From Andalucia godoyi (Eukaryota > Discoba > Jakobea > Jakobida > Andaluciidae): DNA of 64,000 nt. The position numbers and the translations under genes are program-made. The DNA lies in contig VRVR01000020.1 of the NCBI GenBank assembly GCA_009859145.1, positions 1 to 64,000 on the forward strand, read 5' to 3'. The notes under the pieces are model-generated. The model saw only the letters and a list, made by a program, of their open reading frames with translations. It did not search any database and was not told the origin of the DNA. Shown here piece by piece: positions 1 through 9,134 of the stretch; positions within the stretch are counted from its first letter, which is position 1; the number at the start of each line of letters is the position of its first letter.

Positions 1-822
1 TGTCGTAAGCACAGTACCTCTGATGATGGATCGGCAATGCTCAGCGTGCTGCATTCATAAAAAACAGCTCACCCTAAGAAAGCATTCTTCGCGCAAAATA
101 AACGACTGTAGTCGGGAATTAGGTAATTAATATTTTACGTATAACTCCTGAACGGCGTCGTCCCCAGGCGATATTCGTGTGCCAGATTGCTCGCCGTCCC
201 CGACTCTACCAGTCCCCAGCATTATCTCAGAAAAAGTGCTGTGGACCATTTTCCATATTTGTGATTTCATGCTAAGCCAGCAGACGTGGAAGAAGACAAG
301 CGCATGACGCGGGTTTTCATGGTCGTTGGGAGAGAGTGAGATGCGAGAGGAGAAGGAGGGCCAGAAAAATGAATGCACCGACCGGCACCCTGGACCATGG
401 CAGTCTGCCAAGCAGTCGGTCGATTTCTGCGTGCCGATCGGCACGGAGTCGGTGTGTCTGCGTCGGGTGTCCACTACAGTGGTTGGATGGGCTGCAGTAC
501 GTGAATGAATCAATTCAGCATGAATGAACGTGTGTGTTTTTTGTTTACTTATGCAGTGGGATGGAAAGACGCTGCACGCCATGCAACTGCAATGCATCTA
601 GTGTTGACGGAGTGAAAAGAGTGTGGTGGAGTATAATAACTGATGGACAAAATGTTTTATGTCAATGCACCGTAGTCTGGCGACCTAGCGATCGACGATC
701 GACACTGGTACTATCACTGTAACTAGATCTCTAACCTCTTTCTTATTTTATTTTTTAAAATTTAATTAAATGTACAAGTATGGCGTCAGTTATTTAATAG
801 TGACAGACCAGAACGGAAACAA
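1..822. other. Intergenic, no gene recognised
   Basis: No reading frame here resembles a known protein. The longest open frame (minus strand, about 127-597) is Cys/His/Ser-rich without domain character. The last 100 bases are AT-rich and lie just past the stop codon of the bromodomain gene, so they probably hold its 3' UTR and polyadenylation signal. Confidence 0.5.
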
Positions 823-3800
823 TTATTCGATTTCCAACATATCGGCGTCGCTGTCATCGCCATTTAGCGGATTTCGGAACGACGAAGTAGTGTTGACGGG
901 ACGCTGCGGAGCAATGACCTTGTCAAACACGATAGCTGTCTCCGGAAGCAAGGGCTTGGTGCCATGCGCAAATCCACCATACTTTGCGGTCTCCACGTCA
1001 ACTGGCACTCGTGGTACAACATCGCGGGGGCGCTCTCTGGAAACCAGCTCAGTCAGGATCCGGCGAAGCACAATGTACTCGATCATGGCAAAGGAGGCGT
1101 TCGACAGATTCGACCTTGGCAAGAGGGGAACAACAGACGATGACGCCCAAAGATCCTTCAGTAATGAAGCATCGGGCATTCCTAAGGTCTCCATTCGCTG
1201 GAGGGACGCCAGCAAAGTGCTGGCAGCTTTCAGCAAACTCAGATGATCCACCACGGAAAGGAACTTGGAATTTGCCAGTGTTGCAATCATCACGTCGTGA
1301 GAATGCATCGTGGGCACTGCATGTGCGACCTTCGAGATTTCTTGCTCCGATTGCTTGAGACCGAATCGCTTGATAAGTTCTTCTGCTTCCGCGTACTTGT
1401 CCACACGTGAATTGATTCGGGAAATCCGTAGCTCAGGTGGCGGAAGCGCATCCTCGGTTCTAGGAGCGCCAACTCCTGAGTCGTAAATCGATGTGACGGC
1501 ACCGGCTATTGGATTCATAAATGCCCATTGTCGATTCTTTTCTCCAATTGGCCGTGCTGGAGGCAGAATACGAACAAGTCGCTGTCGGATCGCATCAAAA
1601 AGCGGGCGAGAACTCTCCAACAGACGTCGTGCTTCCCCATGAAAAAGAGTCCCTTCCTTGTTGTATGCCATCGCATTCTTGCACATGTCTCCAAAGTCGA
1701 CAACGAACGCCTCAAAATCCCGATCATACTTTCCATTGCTCAGCCATTCTTGCATTTCAAGAAGACAAACTTCGCGTTCCACTACGTGGAAATAGTCGGG
1801 ACAAGTTTCCTCGTCAATAGGATCTTTGAAGAGATTGTGTACATCCTCTGCCATCCACTTATCCATGACAGCCTGCAGAACATCGACAAGCCGCATCGGT
1901 CGTTTGTACAGTCTCTCTTTTCTCTTTTGGAACAGCTGAAATTTCGCTAGTGGAATGAAAAACGCATTTTCAGGAGCCCCTTCTTCAATTGCTTTCTCCT
2001 CTTTCGTTTTTCTTCCACGCTTTCTGTAGATCTTCGGATGCAATGGCGGTTCATCCGAGACATCGGCAGTCAGCATATGCATCAGAGGAGGCTTGTTGAT
2101 GGGAAGCATGCCAAACTCTTCTAAACTAGCGTCTCGAGAGGTTTCTTCATCGTCCACATCCACAAACGACGAGTCGCCTTCGGTTTCACCGTCTTCTTTG
2201 TCATGTCTGGCCGCCTCCAATCTTTCTTGTTTTTCACGCTCGCGTTTCTCCTTCTTCTCACGATCTTTCTGTTTCTCACGTTCACGATCTCTTTCTTTTG
2301 AAGCAATCGACGCTGTCTTGTCTTCTTTCCGTAAACTGTCGTCCGCCACGCCGTCTTCAAGCTCCTTCTTGTCCTCCTTGAATTTCTTTCGGTCTGCCTT
2401 ATCTTTCAGGGTCTGTGCAAGGTCCGCCTCCAGCTTTGGTTTCAATTGATACAACCACATGTCCAAGCCCTCTTTTGCTTTGCGACAGTACAGCGTTCTT
2501 GGATCATTATACTGGATGCAATTCGTGAAAATCAACTCCACGTCCCTCAAGAATCCACTTGGCTGATTGGTGTACGTACCACGCGTAATGAGGCTTCTGA
2601 GAGTGGCGAGATCCATGGGGTGCTTGATTACGCTGTAGTAATCGGGGGCCATGTCGGTGGAAACAGGTGCAGCGAAGATGCGATCACGGTCATCCCAGTG
2701 CGACAAAAAATTCCAGGTGTCCATCAACAACGATCGCACTGTTGGGCCTCTTGGCTTCGGTTCATCTTTCACGACAGCCGCTATGTCCTTGCCACCAGGT
2801 GCGGGAGTCTTCACATCTGCTGCTGCTTGGCTGCCAACAGCGGTCCCGGAAATGGTGACGGAGGTTGCCAAGGGTTGTTGCGGAGGCACGTCCGCCGGCT
2901 TCGAGACATGCTTTTTCCATAGGGAACCGACGAAAGAATCCTTTTCGCCAAGGAATTTCAGAAGTTTCCTTTCCAGACCGCATGCGAGCTCAACGATCCA
3001 AGACTTTGGTTCATTGTACATCCTTGCATTTTGAAACATCAGGGCAATATCTTTCAGCAACCCATATTTTGCCGTTTCCAGCACGGTCAAATGTTCCATA
3101 GGTCCCTCAGCAGGGACATAGGAATCATTCAATACCTTCTTTTCCATGTCTTGAATGCAAATCGGCTGTTTCACGACAGAGAAATAGTTCGGTGCCACAT
3201 CCTCGGTAACCGGAGGATAAAACACTGCAGCATCGTCATCATTTCTGAGAAATTCCAGGATTCTTGAAAGCTCCGCGGCAATCTGAGGTCGATCATCTTT
3301 TTTGTCTTTGCCCTTGTCCTTCTTTCGAGCAGACGGGTCCTCGTCCTTCTCTTCTACCTTGATTTTCTTGAAGGAACCGGAAGTCGCCTCTGCGGTCTTG
3401 TCCTTCTTCGACGGTGCAGAACTGGGAGTAGAGATCGGAGAAACCGACTGCGCGACCACCTCCTTCTTCTTTTCCTTGCCAACCACGTTCGCTCCTGGAG
3501 TTTCACTGGAAGCTGGAACAGGAGGCTGCTGTTGTTCTTCGTCGTACAGTATCGATACATCTTCCGCTTGCTTGTTCAGCTGCATGTCCTTCAGTAGCGC
3601 ATGAAATACTTTCTGGATGCGCACTGCAGCGATGGCAATGTCTGAGGCCGGCTCATTGAATTCTCTAGCATTCGAAAACACGAGTTCCATATCACTCGAA
3701 AAGTCCAGAAGTGTTTTGTACGTTTTGCTTCCAATGTTCTTCTCAATAGTTGAAAAATCCATCGGCTTGTTGATGACCTTGTAATAATAGGGAACAAGTT

Positions 3801-3978
3801 TCTTGTTCACAGGAAGCCAAAAGTACCGCTGGTCATCCGCGAATCGGAGATGCTCAAGAAACTGCAGTAACTGCGCGTAAAACACAGTGCCTCCCGATGA
3901 CGCCGAGCCCTTCTGCCGCTTAACAGGGGGACTCGGCGTCCTGTCCGTACTCGGTTTACTGCGCTTCAACGACGACAT
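823..3978 (-). CDS. Protein with four bromodomains (polybromo-like)
   Basis: Predicted nuclear acetyl-lysine reader of 1051 aa. Four bromodomains are visible at roughly residues 31-135, 240-345, 430-535 and 715-830. Each keeps the ligand-binding Asn (EFNEP, MYNEP, QYNDP, AYNKEG) and a ZA-loop proline/tyrosine pattern such as VINKPMDF or VIKHPMDL. Lys/Glu-rich, probably disordered or coiled linkers separate the modules; the one between domains 3 and 4 is strongly charged (KDREKKEKREREKQ). The ATG at 3978 (MSSLKRSK) was chosen because the upstream extension of the frame is a hydrophobic stretch with no domain character. Animal polybromo has six bromodomains plus BAH domains; no BAH domain is seen here. 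A role in an RSC/PBAF-type remodeller is inference; all four pockets look able to bind. Confidence 0.85.
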   Translation of the reverse strand: MSSLKRSKPSTDRTPSPPVKRQKGSASSGGTVFYAQLLQFLEHLRFADDQRYFWLPVNKKLVPYYYKVINKPMDFSTIEKNIGSKTYKTLLDFSSDMELVFSNAREFNEPASDIAIAAVRIQKVFHALLKDMQLNKQAEDVSILYDEEQQQPPVPASSETPGANVVGKEKKKEVVAQSVSPISTPSSAPSKKDKTAEATSGSFKKIKVEEKDEDPSARKKDKGKDKKDDRPQIAAELSRILEFLRNDDDAAVFYPPVTEDVAPNYFSVVKQPICIQDMEKKVLNDSYVPAEGPMEHLTVLETAKYGLLKDIALMFQNARMYNEPKSWIVELACGLERKLLKFLGEKDSFVGSLWKKHVSKPADVPPQQPLATSVTISGTAVGSQAAADVKTPAPGGKDIAAVVKDEPKPRGPTVRSLLMDTWNFLSHWDDRDRIFAAPVSTDMAPDYYSVIKHPMDLATLRSLITRGTYTNQPSGFLRDVELIFTNCIQYNDPRTLYCRKAKEGLDMWLYQLKPKLEADLAQTLKDKADRKKFKEDKKELEDGVADDSLRKEDKTASIASKERDREREKQKDREKKEKREREKQERLEAARHDKEDGETEGDSSFVDVDDEETSRDASLEEFGMLPINKPPLMHMLTADVSDEPPLHPKIYRKRGRKTKEEKAIEEGAPENAFFIPLAKFQLFQKRKERLYKRPMRLVDVLQAVMDKWMAEDVHNLFKDPIDEETCPDYFHVVEREVCLLEMQEWLSNGKYDRDFEAFVVDFGDMCKNAMAYNKEGTLFHGEARRLLESSRPLFDAIRQRLVRILPPARPIGEKNRQWAFMNPIAGAVTSIYDSGVGAPRTEDALPPPELRISRINSRVDKYAEAEELIKRFGLKQSEQEISKVAHAVPTMHSHDVMIATLANSKFLSVVDHLSLLKAASTLLASLQRMETLGMPDASLLKDLWASSSVVPLLPRSNLSNASFAMIEYIVLRRILTELVSRERPRDVVPRVPVDVETAKYGGFAHGTKPLLPETAIVFDKVIAPQRPVNTTSSFRNPLNGDDSDADMLEIE

Positions 3979-4151
3979 TGCTGGGCAGAAAATAAAGTAT
4001 GAAAACAACGAGCAGCACACAGAAAACCACAGCAGCAACACCAACAACAACGGGAAAAAAAAAAAAAAGACGAAGATCTGGAAGAAGAAAAAAAAGTGCA
4101 GCGAGAAGAAGAAGAAGGTGCACAGGAGGGGGAGAGGGAAAGAAAGATGAC

Positions 4152-4159
4152 ATGGGAAG
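4152..4159. repeat. Left 8-bp target-site duplication of the hAT element
   Basis: ATGGGAAG directly precedes the left terminal repeat at 4160. The same eight bases follow the right terminus at 6943-6950. An 8-bp duplication is the hallmark of hAT insertion. Confidence 0.95.
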
Positions 4160-4177
4160 TAGTGATGGGGTAACGCT
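4160..4177 (+). repeat. Left terminal inverted repeat of the hAT element
   Basis: TAGTGATGGGGTAACGC matches the inverted right end except for one base gap. Subterminal GTTAGCGTTAC and AACGTTAACGC motifs follow up to about 4245. Confidence 0.93.
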
Positions 4178-4366
4178 GAAATTGACCAGAGTTAGCGTTA
4201 CAGCAGGTGGTCCTCTCTCAACGTTAACGCTGTTTAACGCAATTTCCCTTCAAATTCTCCACAAATACTTTGTATTGTTCATGCGATGCTGCATTAAACT
4301 TTCAACTTTTACAAAGAGATGTTTGCAAAAACACCGCAAACTAGATAGCCCAGAAACTGGCGGAAA

Positions 4367-6712
4367 TCAATCATCATCACTCGGGATGGGAGTAAGAGGA
4401 CGACAACTTTTAGCAGGTGGGGATAGCCGGGAAAGTTCAGCAGTTTCCAAGGGTCTTTTCCTGTTGGGCTGATCAAGAACCATTGCTTCATAGTTTGCGT
4501 GTATAAGCAGCAATCGATTAACTGTCTTTGGCAGCAAACGGCGACGTCTTTCCGAAAGTGTGTATCCAGAAATCGAAAAAACCCTCTCACTGTCCACACT
4601 CGTGGCCTGAATACCTCCATACTGCCGAGCGATGTCAGAAATAATGGAATGGTTTCTAGCAATAGAACTCCAGGCCTCCGTCCAGGAGGAGCCTTCGGTA
4701 GAGTCGACAGGGCACTGCAGATACAGCTTCACAAGATTCTCTGCCCGAGTGTCAAAATTTGTCGCATCTTCGTCATCGACAACACCATTACAAAAAACAT
4801 TGAATGCATTTGGTTGAGCTGAGGGAGCGCTCGCACTTGCACTTGCGCTGGACGTCGCATCGACGCCTCTCACAATCTGTTGTTGATTAATCAGTGCAAC
4901 CAACTGGGCAACCGCGCTTGTTTTTTCGTGATGCATGAGAAACCGATTCTTCACCCTGGGATCGAGCAGTGTACAGAGCCGCAACAAAGGAGATTCCAGA
5001 AAAACTTCCAGGCGAGCGCGCAAATGATTCCCCCACGACTTCTGGATCTTGTTCAACGCACCATTGCACAGTTCCATGCTTACTTCTGAGATTGTAGCCG
5101 TGGGTGCGACAGGAGTGGAACTCTTCGATTTGCGCTTGGAGGTCTTTCGAGATTCACAACCACCAAGCAACTTCTGGGTTTCGTCTACAAATACGAACTC
5201 TAGAGGGGAAGGTGTTTCCACGGGGATCATACCATTATGGTTTTCCAATGTTTTCATGGAAGATTGCAATACACGAATAGTCGCGTCATCATGATCTGGA
5301 AAGGCCTTGTACAATGCCCTAACAGTAGGGATGACCAAGCTTGCAATCGTTTCTTGTCTACCCGAGAAAAACCGCGTAGCTGCTTCGAAGGGCTTCAAAG
5401 ACGGTACGAGTTTTTCAATGAAGGTCCACTCCACAGGAGTTAATCTTAGGTCCTCTCGGTTATTTCGAAGCAGGGCCATTTCGACTGAAGACCGAATCAA
5501 CAACAAACGCTCCAAAGCATACATGAGTGAGTTCCATCTTGTCTTACATTCTGTTTTCAACGTCAAGGGGACTTGTACTCCAAAGCGAGATTGTTCTTCT
5601 TTCAAGTCTTTTGTCGCCTTGCTACTTCGGTGGAAAAATTCAATGACTTTTTTTGCCTTTTCTATGACAAAATCGAAAACCTCATCACACAATGCACCTT
5701 GGACTGCAAGTTGCAAGGTATGTATAAAACATCTCGAGTGAGGTAATTGTGCCTGAACAATGGCCTTAACTTGTGAATCTGCGTTGTCTGAGGTCACTGC
5801 CATGACGCGTTCCTTTGGGATCTCGAGCGCTGCAAGACAGTATTCAAGATCGCGCTTCAAGTCTTGGATCGTGCCGTTACATTCCATACATTTGAGAAGC
5901 AACCTACGCTGCCGAAACTTCTCATCCACATAATGGGCGGTCACTGCAACGAAATGATGTCCTGTTTTTGAAGTCCAACCATCTGTCGTCAGAGCAACAC
6001 CCGTGACGTCCTTGAGGTTTTCGACGATGTTGTCCGAAACATCCTTCGCCATCTCTGAGATAACTGTGTGCGTTAACGTTTTTCTGTCCGGGATATTGAA
6101 TTGCGGTTCTAAATCTGCGACAAATTTGCGAAATCCAATTTTTTCCACAATGGACAGTGGTTCGACGTCTCTACAAATCATGAACGCCAACGATCGACAC
6201 AGTTCCTTATGGCGGTGCGGCGGCATTGGCTTCACCAAAAATTTTCGGACGTCTGAGTCGCCAACCGCGGACACCTTCTGCCCTGTGGCTGCTAAATAAT
6301 CAAATTTGTGATGACCTCTCAAGTGCTTCACCAATTTGTCAGTACTCTCCACCAGGTAGGGGTAATCTTGAGGCTTTGCATTTCGATCACGGAAGACACA
6401 TAAAGCGCAGACAACACGTGGAATGTTACTCTCTGTGAACACCGTGTCTTCGTCGTTTTCCGGAGGAACGCCGAAAAATTTCCAAACAACCGAAGACCTC
6501 GCCTTTGAATCTACTGGTATCAGAGGGAACTTGGGATGCCAGCGAACCACCTCAAGATCCCAGGAAAACGGTTCATTTTCCACGGTTTCCCTAGTGTAGC
6601 GGTGAGCATGGGAAGTATTTGCATCAACAAGTTGTTTGGCAGCCGCTTTGCGTTCAGCTACAGACATGTTCCGAGTATTTTCCATCGTTCCGTAATCCGT
6701 TGAGTCTTTCAT
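4367..6712 (-). CDS. hAT transposase with BED zinc finger and hATC dimerisation domain
   Basis: A 781-aa DDE-type (RNase H-like) transposase expected to cut and paste the surrounding element. An N-terminal BED-like zinc finger has C102/C105 and H130/H134-H135. The first catalytic Asp is D244 in TTDGWTSKTG, the second D309 in VTSDNADS, and the Glu is near residue 709 in VDSERVFSISG. The last motif belongs to the conserved C-terminal hATC dimerisation region, which continues with SERRRRLLPK. The frame is uninterrupted over its whole length, so the protein looks functional. ATG at 6712 is the first in frame; another lies ten codons in. Family assignment is firm; activity is inferred. Confidence 0.95.
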   Translation of the reverse strand: MKDSTDYGTMENTRNMSVAERKAAAKQLVDANTSHAHRYTRETVENEPFSWDLEVVRWHPKFPLIPVDSKARSSVVWKFFGVPPENDEDTVFTESNIPRVVCALCVFRDRNAKPQDYPYLVESTDKLVKHLRGHHKFDYLAATGQKVSAVGDSDVRKFLVKPMPPHRHKELCRSLAFMICRDVEPLSIVEKIGFRKFVADLEPQFNIPDRKTLTHTVISEMAKDVSDNIVENLKDVTGVALTTDGWTSKTGHHFVAVTAHYVDEKFRQRRLLLKCMECNGTIQDLKRDLEYCLAALEIPKERVMAVTSDNADSQVKAIVQAQLPHSRCFIHTLQLAVQGALCDEVFDFVIEKAKKVIEFFHRSSKATKDLKEEQSRFGVQVPLTLKTECKTRWNSLMYALERLLLIRSSVEMALLRNNREDLRLTPVEWTFIEKLVPSLKPFEAATRFFSGRQETIASLVIPTVRALYKAFPDHDDATIRVLQSSMKTLENHNGMIPVETPSPLEFVFVDETQKLLGGCESRKTSKRKSKSSTPVAPTATISEVSMELCNGALNKIQKSWGNHLRARLEVFLESPLLRLCTLLDPRVKNRFLMHHEKTSAVAQLVALINQQQIVRGVDATSSASASASAPSAQPNAFNVFCNGVVDDEDATNFDTRAENLVKLYLQCPVDSTEGSSWTEAWSSIARNHSIISDIARQYGGIQATSVDSERVFSISGYTLSERRRRLLPKTVNRLLLIHANYEAMVLDQPNRKRPLETAELSRLSPPAKSCRPLTPIPSDDD

Positions 6713-6924
6713 CGAAATAACAAGAACAGTGATGTAAGGGACTCAGGAGATGTTTGGCGGATGTGCATTGTGCAAGGTTGCAAGCCTGATTTGTCGTTCT
6801 GTTTTGGCGCGCATTTCGGCTAGCATCAAGGATCACTTGGACGAATTTGAGCGGCTAACGACGGTGGTACAAGCGTTAATTCGGGTTACAGTCAGCGTTA
6901 TCGCGCGCAAGGCTAACGTGCGTT

Positions 6925-6942
6925 GCGTTACGCCCATCACTA
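6925..6942 (-). repeat. Right terminal inverted repeat of the hAT element
   Basis: Reads TAGTGATGGGCGTAACGC on the minus strand, the inverted partner of the left end. GTTAGCC and TAACGCT motifs lie just inside it. Confidence 0.93.
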
Positions 6943-6950
6943 ATGGGAAG
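6943..6950. repeat. Right 8-bp target-site duplication of the hAT element
   Basis: ATGGGAAG, identical to 4152-4159. Confidence 0.95.
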
Positions 6951-7186
6951 CCAGGGATTTGAGAAAAGCCTTTAAAAATTGGGAAGGGCGGGGGACGGTG
7001 TCCTCGTATAATTGATGCTTGATGCTGCAAAAAAAAAAAAAACCTCCTGTCCCCCCCACCTTCTTGATTATGGCTATGATTGTGCTTACTTTTTGCCAGA
7101 TCGACACTGATCAGAATATGCATTCGTCGAAGGTCTTTTGAGAGGGGGGCGTTGGTTGTCGATTGATTACGGATTCAGGAGAGGCA

Positions 7187-9055
7187 ATGAGTGGGACAGA
7201 TCAGGAGCTTTCTCTCGAGTCTTTCTATGTATATAACCCAAGCTTTGGCAACACAGAGGAGACGGAACATGAGAAGGTCCTCTTTTTCCATCCATCAACT
7301 GCGTCCTCGAACGACCAGCAGTCGGCGATTGGACTTTCGGAAGCGTTTGTGAATTTTTCCCGGACATTTTCTCCCAAAAGACCTTGTGAGATCGTGCACA
7401 CCGAAAAGCGGGTTATGGCGTTTGCAGAGCCCGAGCCTGATTTTTGGATGGTCATGTGTGTCCGGTATCCGCTGTATTGTTCTTCTTCCGAATCAGCCAT
7501 GGACTCCAGCTCGGAGAGCGGGGCAAATGCACCAAAGACATCGGTCGGCGCAGCAGCAAAGACAACTGTACGATCCGATACCACAGCAATCGATGATTCA
7601 TTGTTGAAATCGTTGCTGGAACAGTGGTACCGATACTTCCGTTTGTTCTGCGGGTCCATGAAGTCCATCCTACAAGCACACGGACGCGATGTTTTGAAGA
7701 AAAAGCTCGAATGGGCATTTTTGCACTTTCTCACTTCGCTGGATCTCAAGCGCTATTCGTTGTATGATGGCTTGGATGGGATTCACTACCTTCCGTTAGA
7801 TCGAACGCTCTTTGTCCGATGCCAGACGTCTATTTCTAGAATGCAACAGCAGTTTCCGAATATTGCGCATGTTATTATGCTGGCATTTGACCATGTTGTA
7901 TGGTCCTCTCTCAATCAGGAAAACACTCGAGCAATGTACCGACACTGGATCAGAGTGCTGCCGTCGCAACGAACGCAACATGAATCGTTGATGAGCGCTT
8001 CAGCATCTTCTCCAGCATTATCCAGTCTTTTTCAGTCGCCTGGATCGAATTCGTCATGCTTGAATGACACCTCGGCATCATCGGCATCAGCATCATCATT
8101 CCTTACCAGCCCGCAGTATTCACTCGCGATGGACTCGCAAGTTGGCTACATTGTTGGACCGAGACCATCTTTGGAGAAACTGCAGCGGATGTCGCTGGAT
8201 GATTCCGGAATATTGGAGGAGGCCGAGTTCTCGACAGACTGTGTTTATCCTTCTGGTACACTCGAGGAAGAGTATCGTCTTGTTATTTATCAACTGCATG
8301 GTCTAACTGTCATCTTGTTTGTCTCGAGCGGATATCCGCTGCGCATGCGGTTCTTCACTGCCTTGAAGAGTTACATGCATGATAACTTGGATGACCTTAG
8401 CCGGATGATCTCCATGTACTACACTCGATCCGCTCTTGTTTCTTCTGTTGGCGCTTCGAGCTCTGTTGCACCCGGCGTCTCCCAAGGCAGCGCTGACAAG
8501 AGTGCCATGTCCCCGATGCGATCCGGCCGAAGTGCGAGCGTGATGCAGCAGAGTCCCTCTTTATCGCAATCCCAGTCGCCTGCGGCGTCTTTCACCTCAG
8601 CATCAGCAGCTGCAGCTGCAGCTGGCTCTGGCCCGTCCTTGTCCTCCTCTGCGGCGGCGACTAGAGATATTGCTGTCGGAGGTATTGTCAGCGGTTCGTC
8701 GAATGACATTCTGAGCTCTCCCGGCTTGCCGTTGATGAACGAGGATGAATTCAAGTACATATACTTCAACCACATGAATCTCGCCATCAAGACGTCCGTC
8801 AAGAGAAGATCTGCGATACCAAGCGAAGTAATGCAGCGGATGGGTATCCTCCATGGGTATTTGGCGACTTCCGAGCAGCCGGCGGAGATTATTGACCATT
8901 CCAAGTCTGGATTCTGGATCCTGGCCAAAAAGGCGTCCGATCGCGAGATTGTCATTGTTGTAGAAAAGAGTTCCAACATTGGCGACATTTATGAAGAAAT
9001 GCGCAAGTTTGGTTCACGGTTATTTCAGCACGTGTTCATGCCATTCCCTGCGTAA
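7187..9055 (+). CDS. CCZ1: CCZ1 homologue, subunit of the Mon1-Ccz1 Rab7 exchange factor
   Basis: 622 aa. CCZ1 pairs with MON1 as guanine-nucleotide exchange factor for Rab7/Ypt7 on late endosomes, lysosomes and autophagosomes. The N-terminus matches the family's first longin domain: FYVYNPSFG, then VLFFHPS, NFSRTFSPKRP, and EPEPDFWMVMCVRYPL, which parallels the family motif EPExNFWMVM. The family C-terminal block is also recognisable (KSGFWILAKKASDREIVIVV). Two low-complexity Ser/Ala-rich insertions interrupt it, near residues 270-320 and 425-500. ATG 7187 follows a TTG-initiated extension that was not used. It converges with the RCC1/ankyrin gene, with 79 bases between stop codons. Confidence 0.88.
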   Translation: MSGTDQELSLESFYVYNPSFGNTEETEHEKVLFFHPSTASSNDQQSAIGLSEAFVNFSRTFSPKRPCEIVHTEKRVMAFAEPEPDFWMVMCVRYPLYCSSSESAMDSSSESGANAPKTSVGAAAKTTVRSDTTAIDDSLLKSLLEQWYRYFRLFCGSMKSILQAHGRDVLKKKLEWAFLHFLTSLDLKRYSLYDGLDGIHYLPLDRTLFVRCQTSISRMQQQFPNIAHVIMLAFDHVVWSSLNQENTRAMYRHWIRVLPSQRTQHESLMSASASSPALSSLFQSPGSNSSCLNDTSASSASASSFLTSPQYSLAMDSQVGYIVGPRPSLEKLQRMSLDDSGILEEAEFSTDCVYPSGTLEEEYRLVIYQLHGLTVILFVSSGYPLRMRFFTALKSYMHDNLDDLSRMISMYYTRSALVSSVGASSSVAPGVSQGSADKSAMSPMRSGRSASVMQQSPSLSQSQSPAASFTSASAAAAAAGSGPSLSSSAAATRDIAVGGIVSGSSNDILSSPGLPLMNEDEFKYIYFNHMNLAIKTSVKRRSAIPSEVMQRMGILHGYLATSEQPAEIIDHSKSGFWILAKKASDREIVIVVEKSSNIGDIYEEMRKFGSRLFQHVFMPFPA

Positions 9056-9134
9056 GATTTCTATTTACTATTTTCGTTTTGAAAATTCTGTAATCTCTGG
9101 AAGGAAGCGGGAAGAAAAGAAGAAAAAAATACAA

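Larger units (their letters stand above)
4160..6942 (-). mobile_element. Complete autonomous hAT-superfamily DNA transposon
   Basis: A 2,783-bp element. The left end begins TAGTGATGGGGTAACGC; the right end read inward begins TAGTGATGGGCGTAACGC, the same apart from one inserted C. Perfect 8-bp duplications flank it. A single intact 781-aa transposase gene fills the interior on the minus strand. Both subterminal regions (about 4160-4245 and 6850-6942) carry repeated TAACG/CGTTA motifs in both orientations, as expected of sites bound by a BED-type transposase. It sits between the 5' end of the bromodomain gene and the start of CCZ1 and interrupts neither. The intact frame, matched termini and unmutated duplications indicate a recent insertion that may still be mobile. 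Confidence 0.95.

Noticed and set aside
127-597. 156-codon minus-strand open frame
   Set aside because: Cys/His/Ser-rich composition with no domain-like segments; consistent with a chance frame in non-coding DNA.
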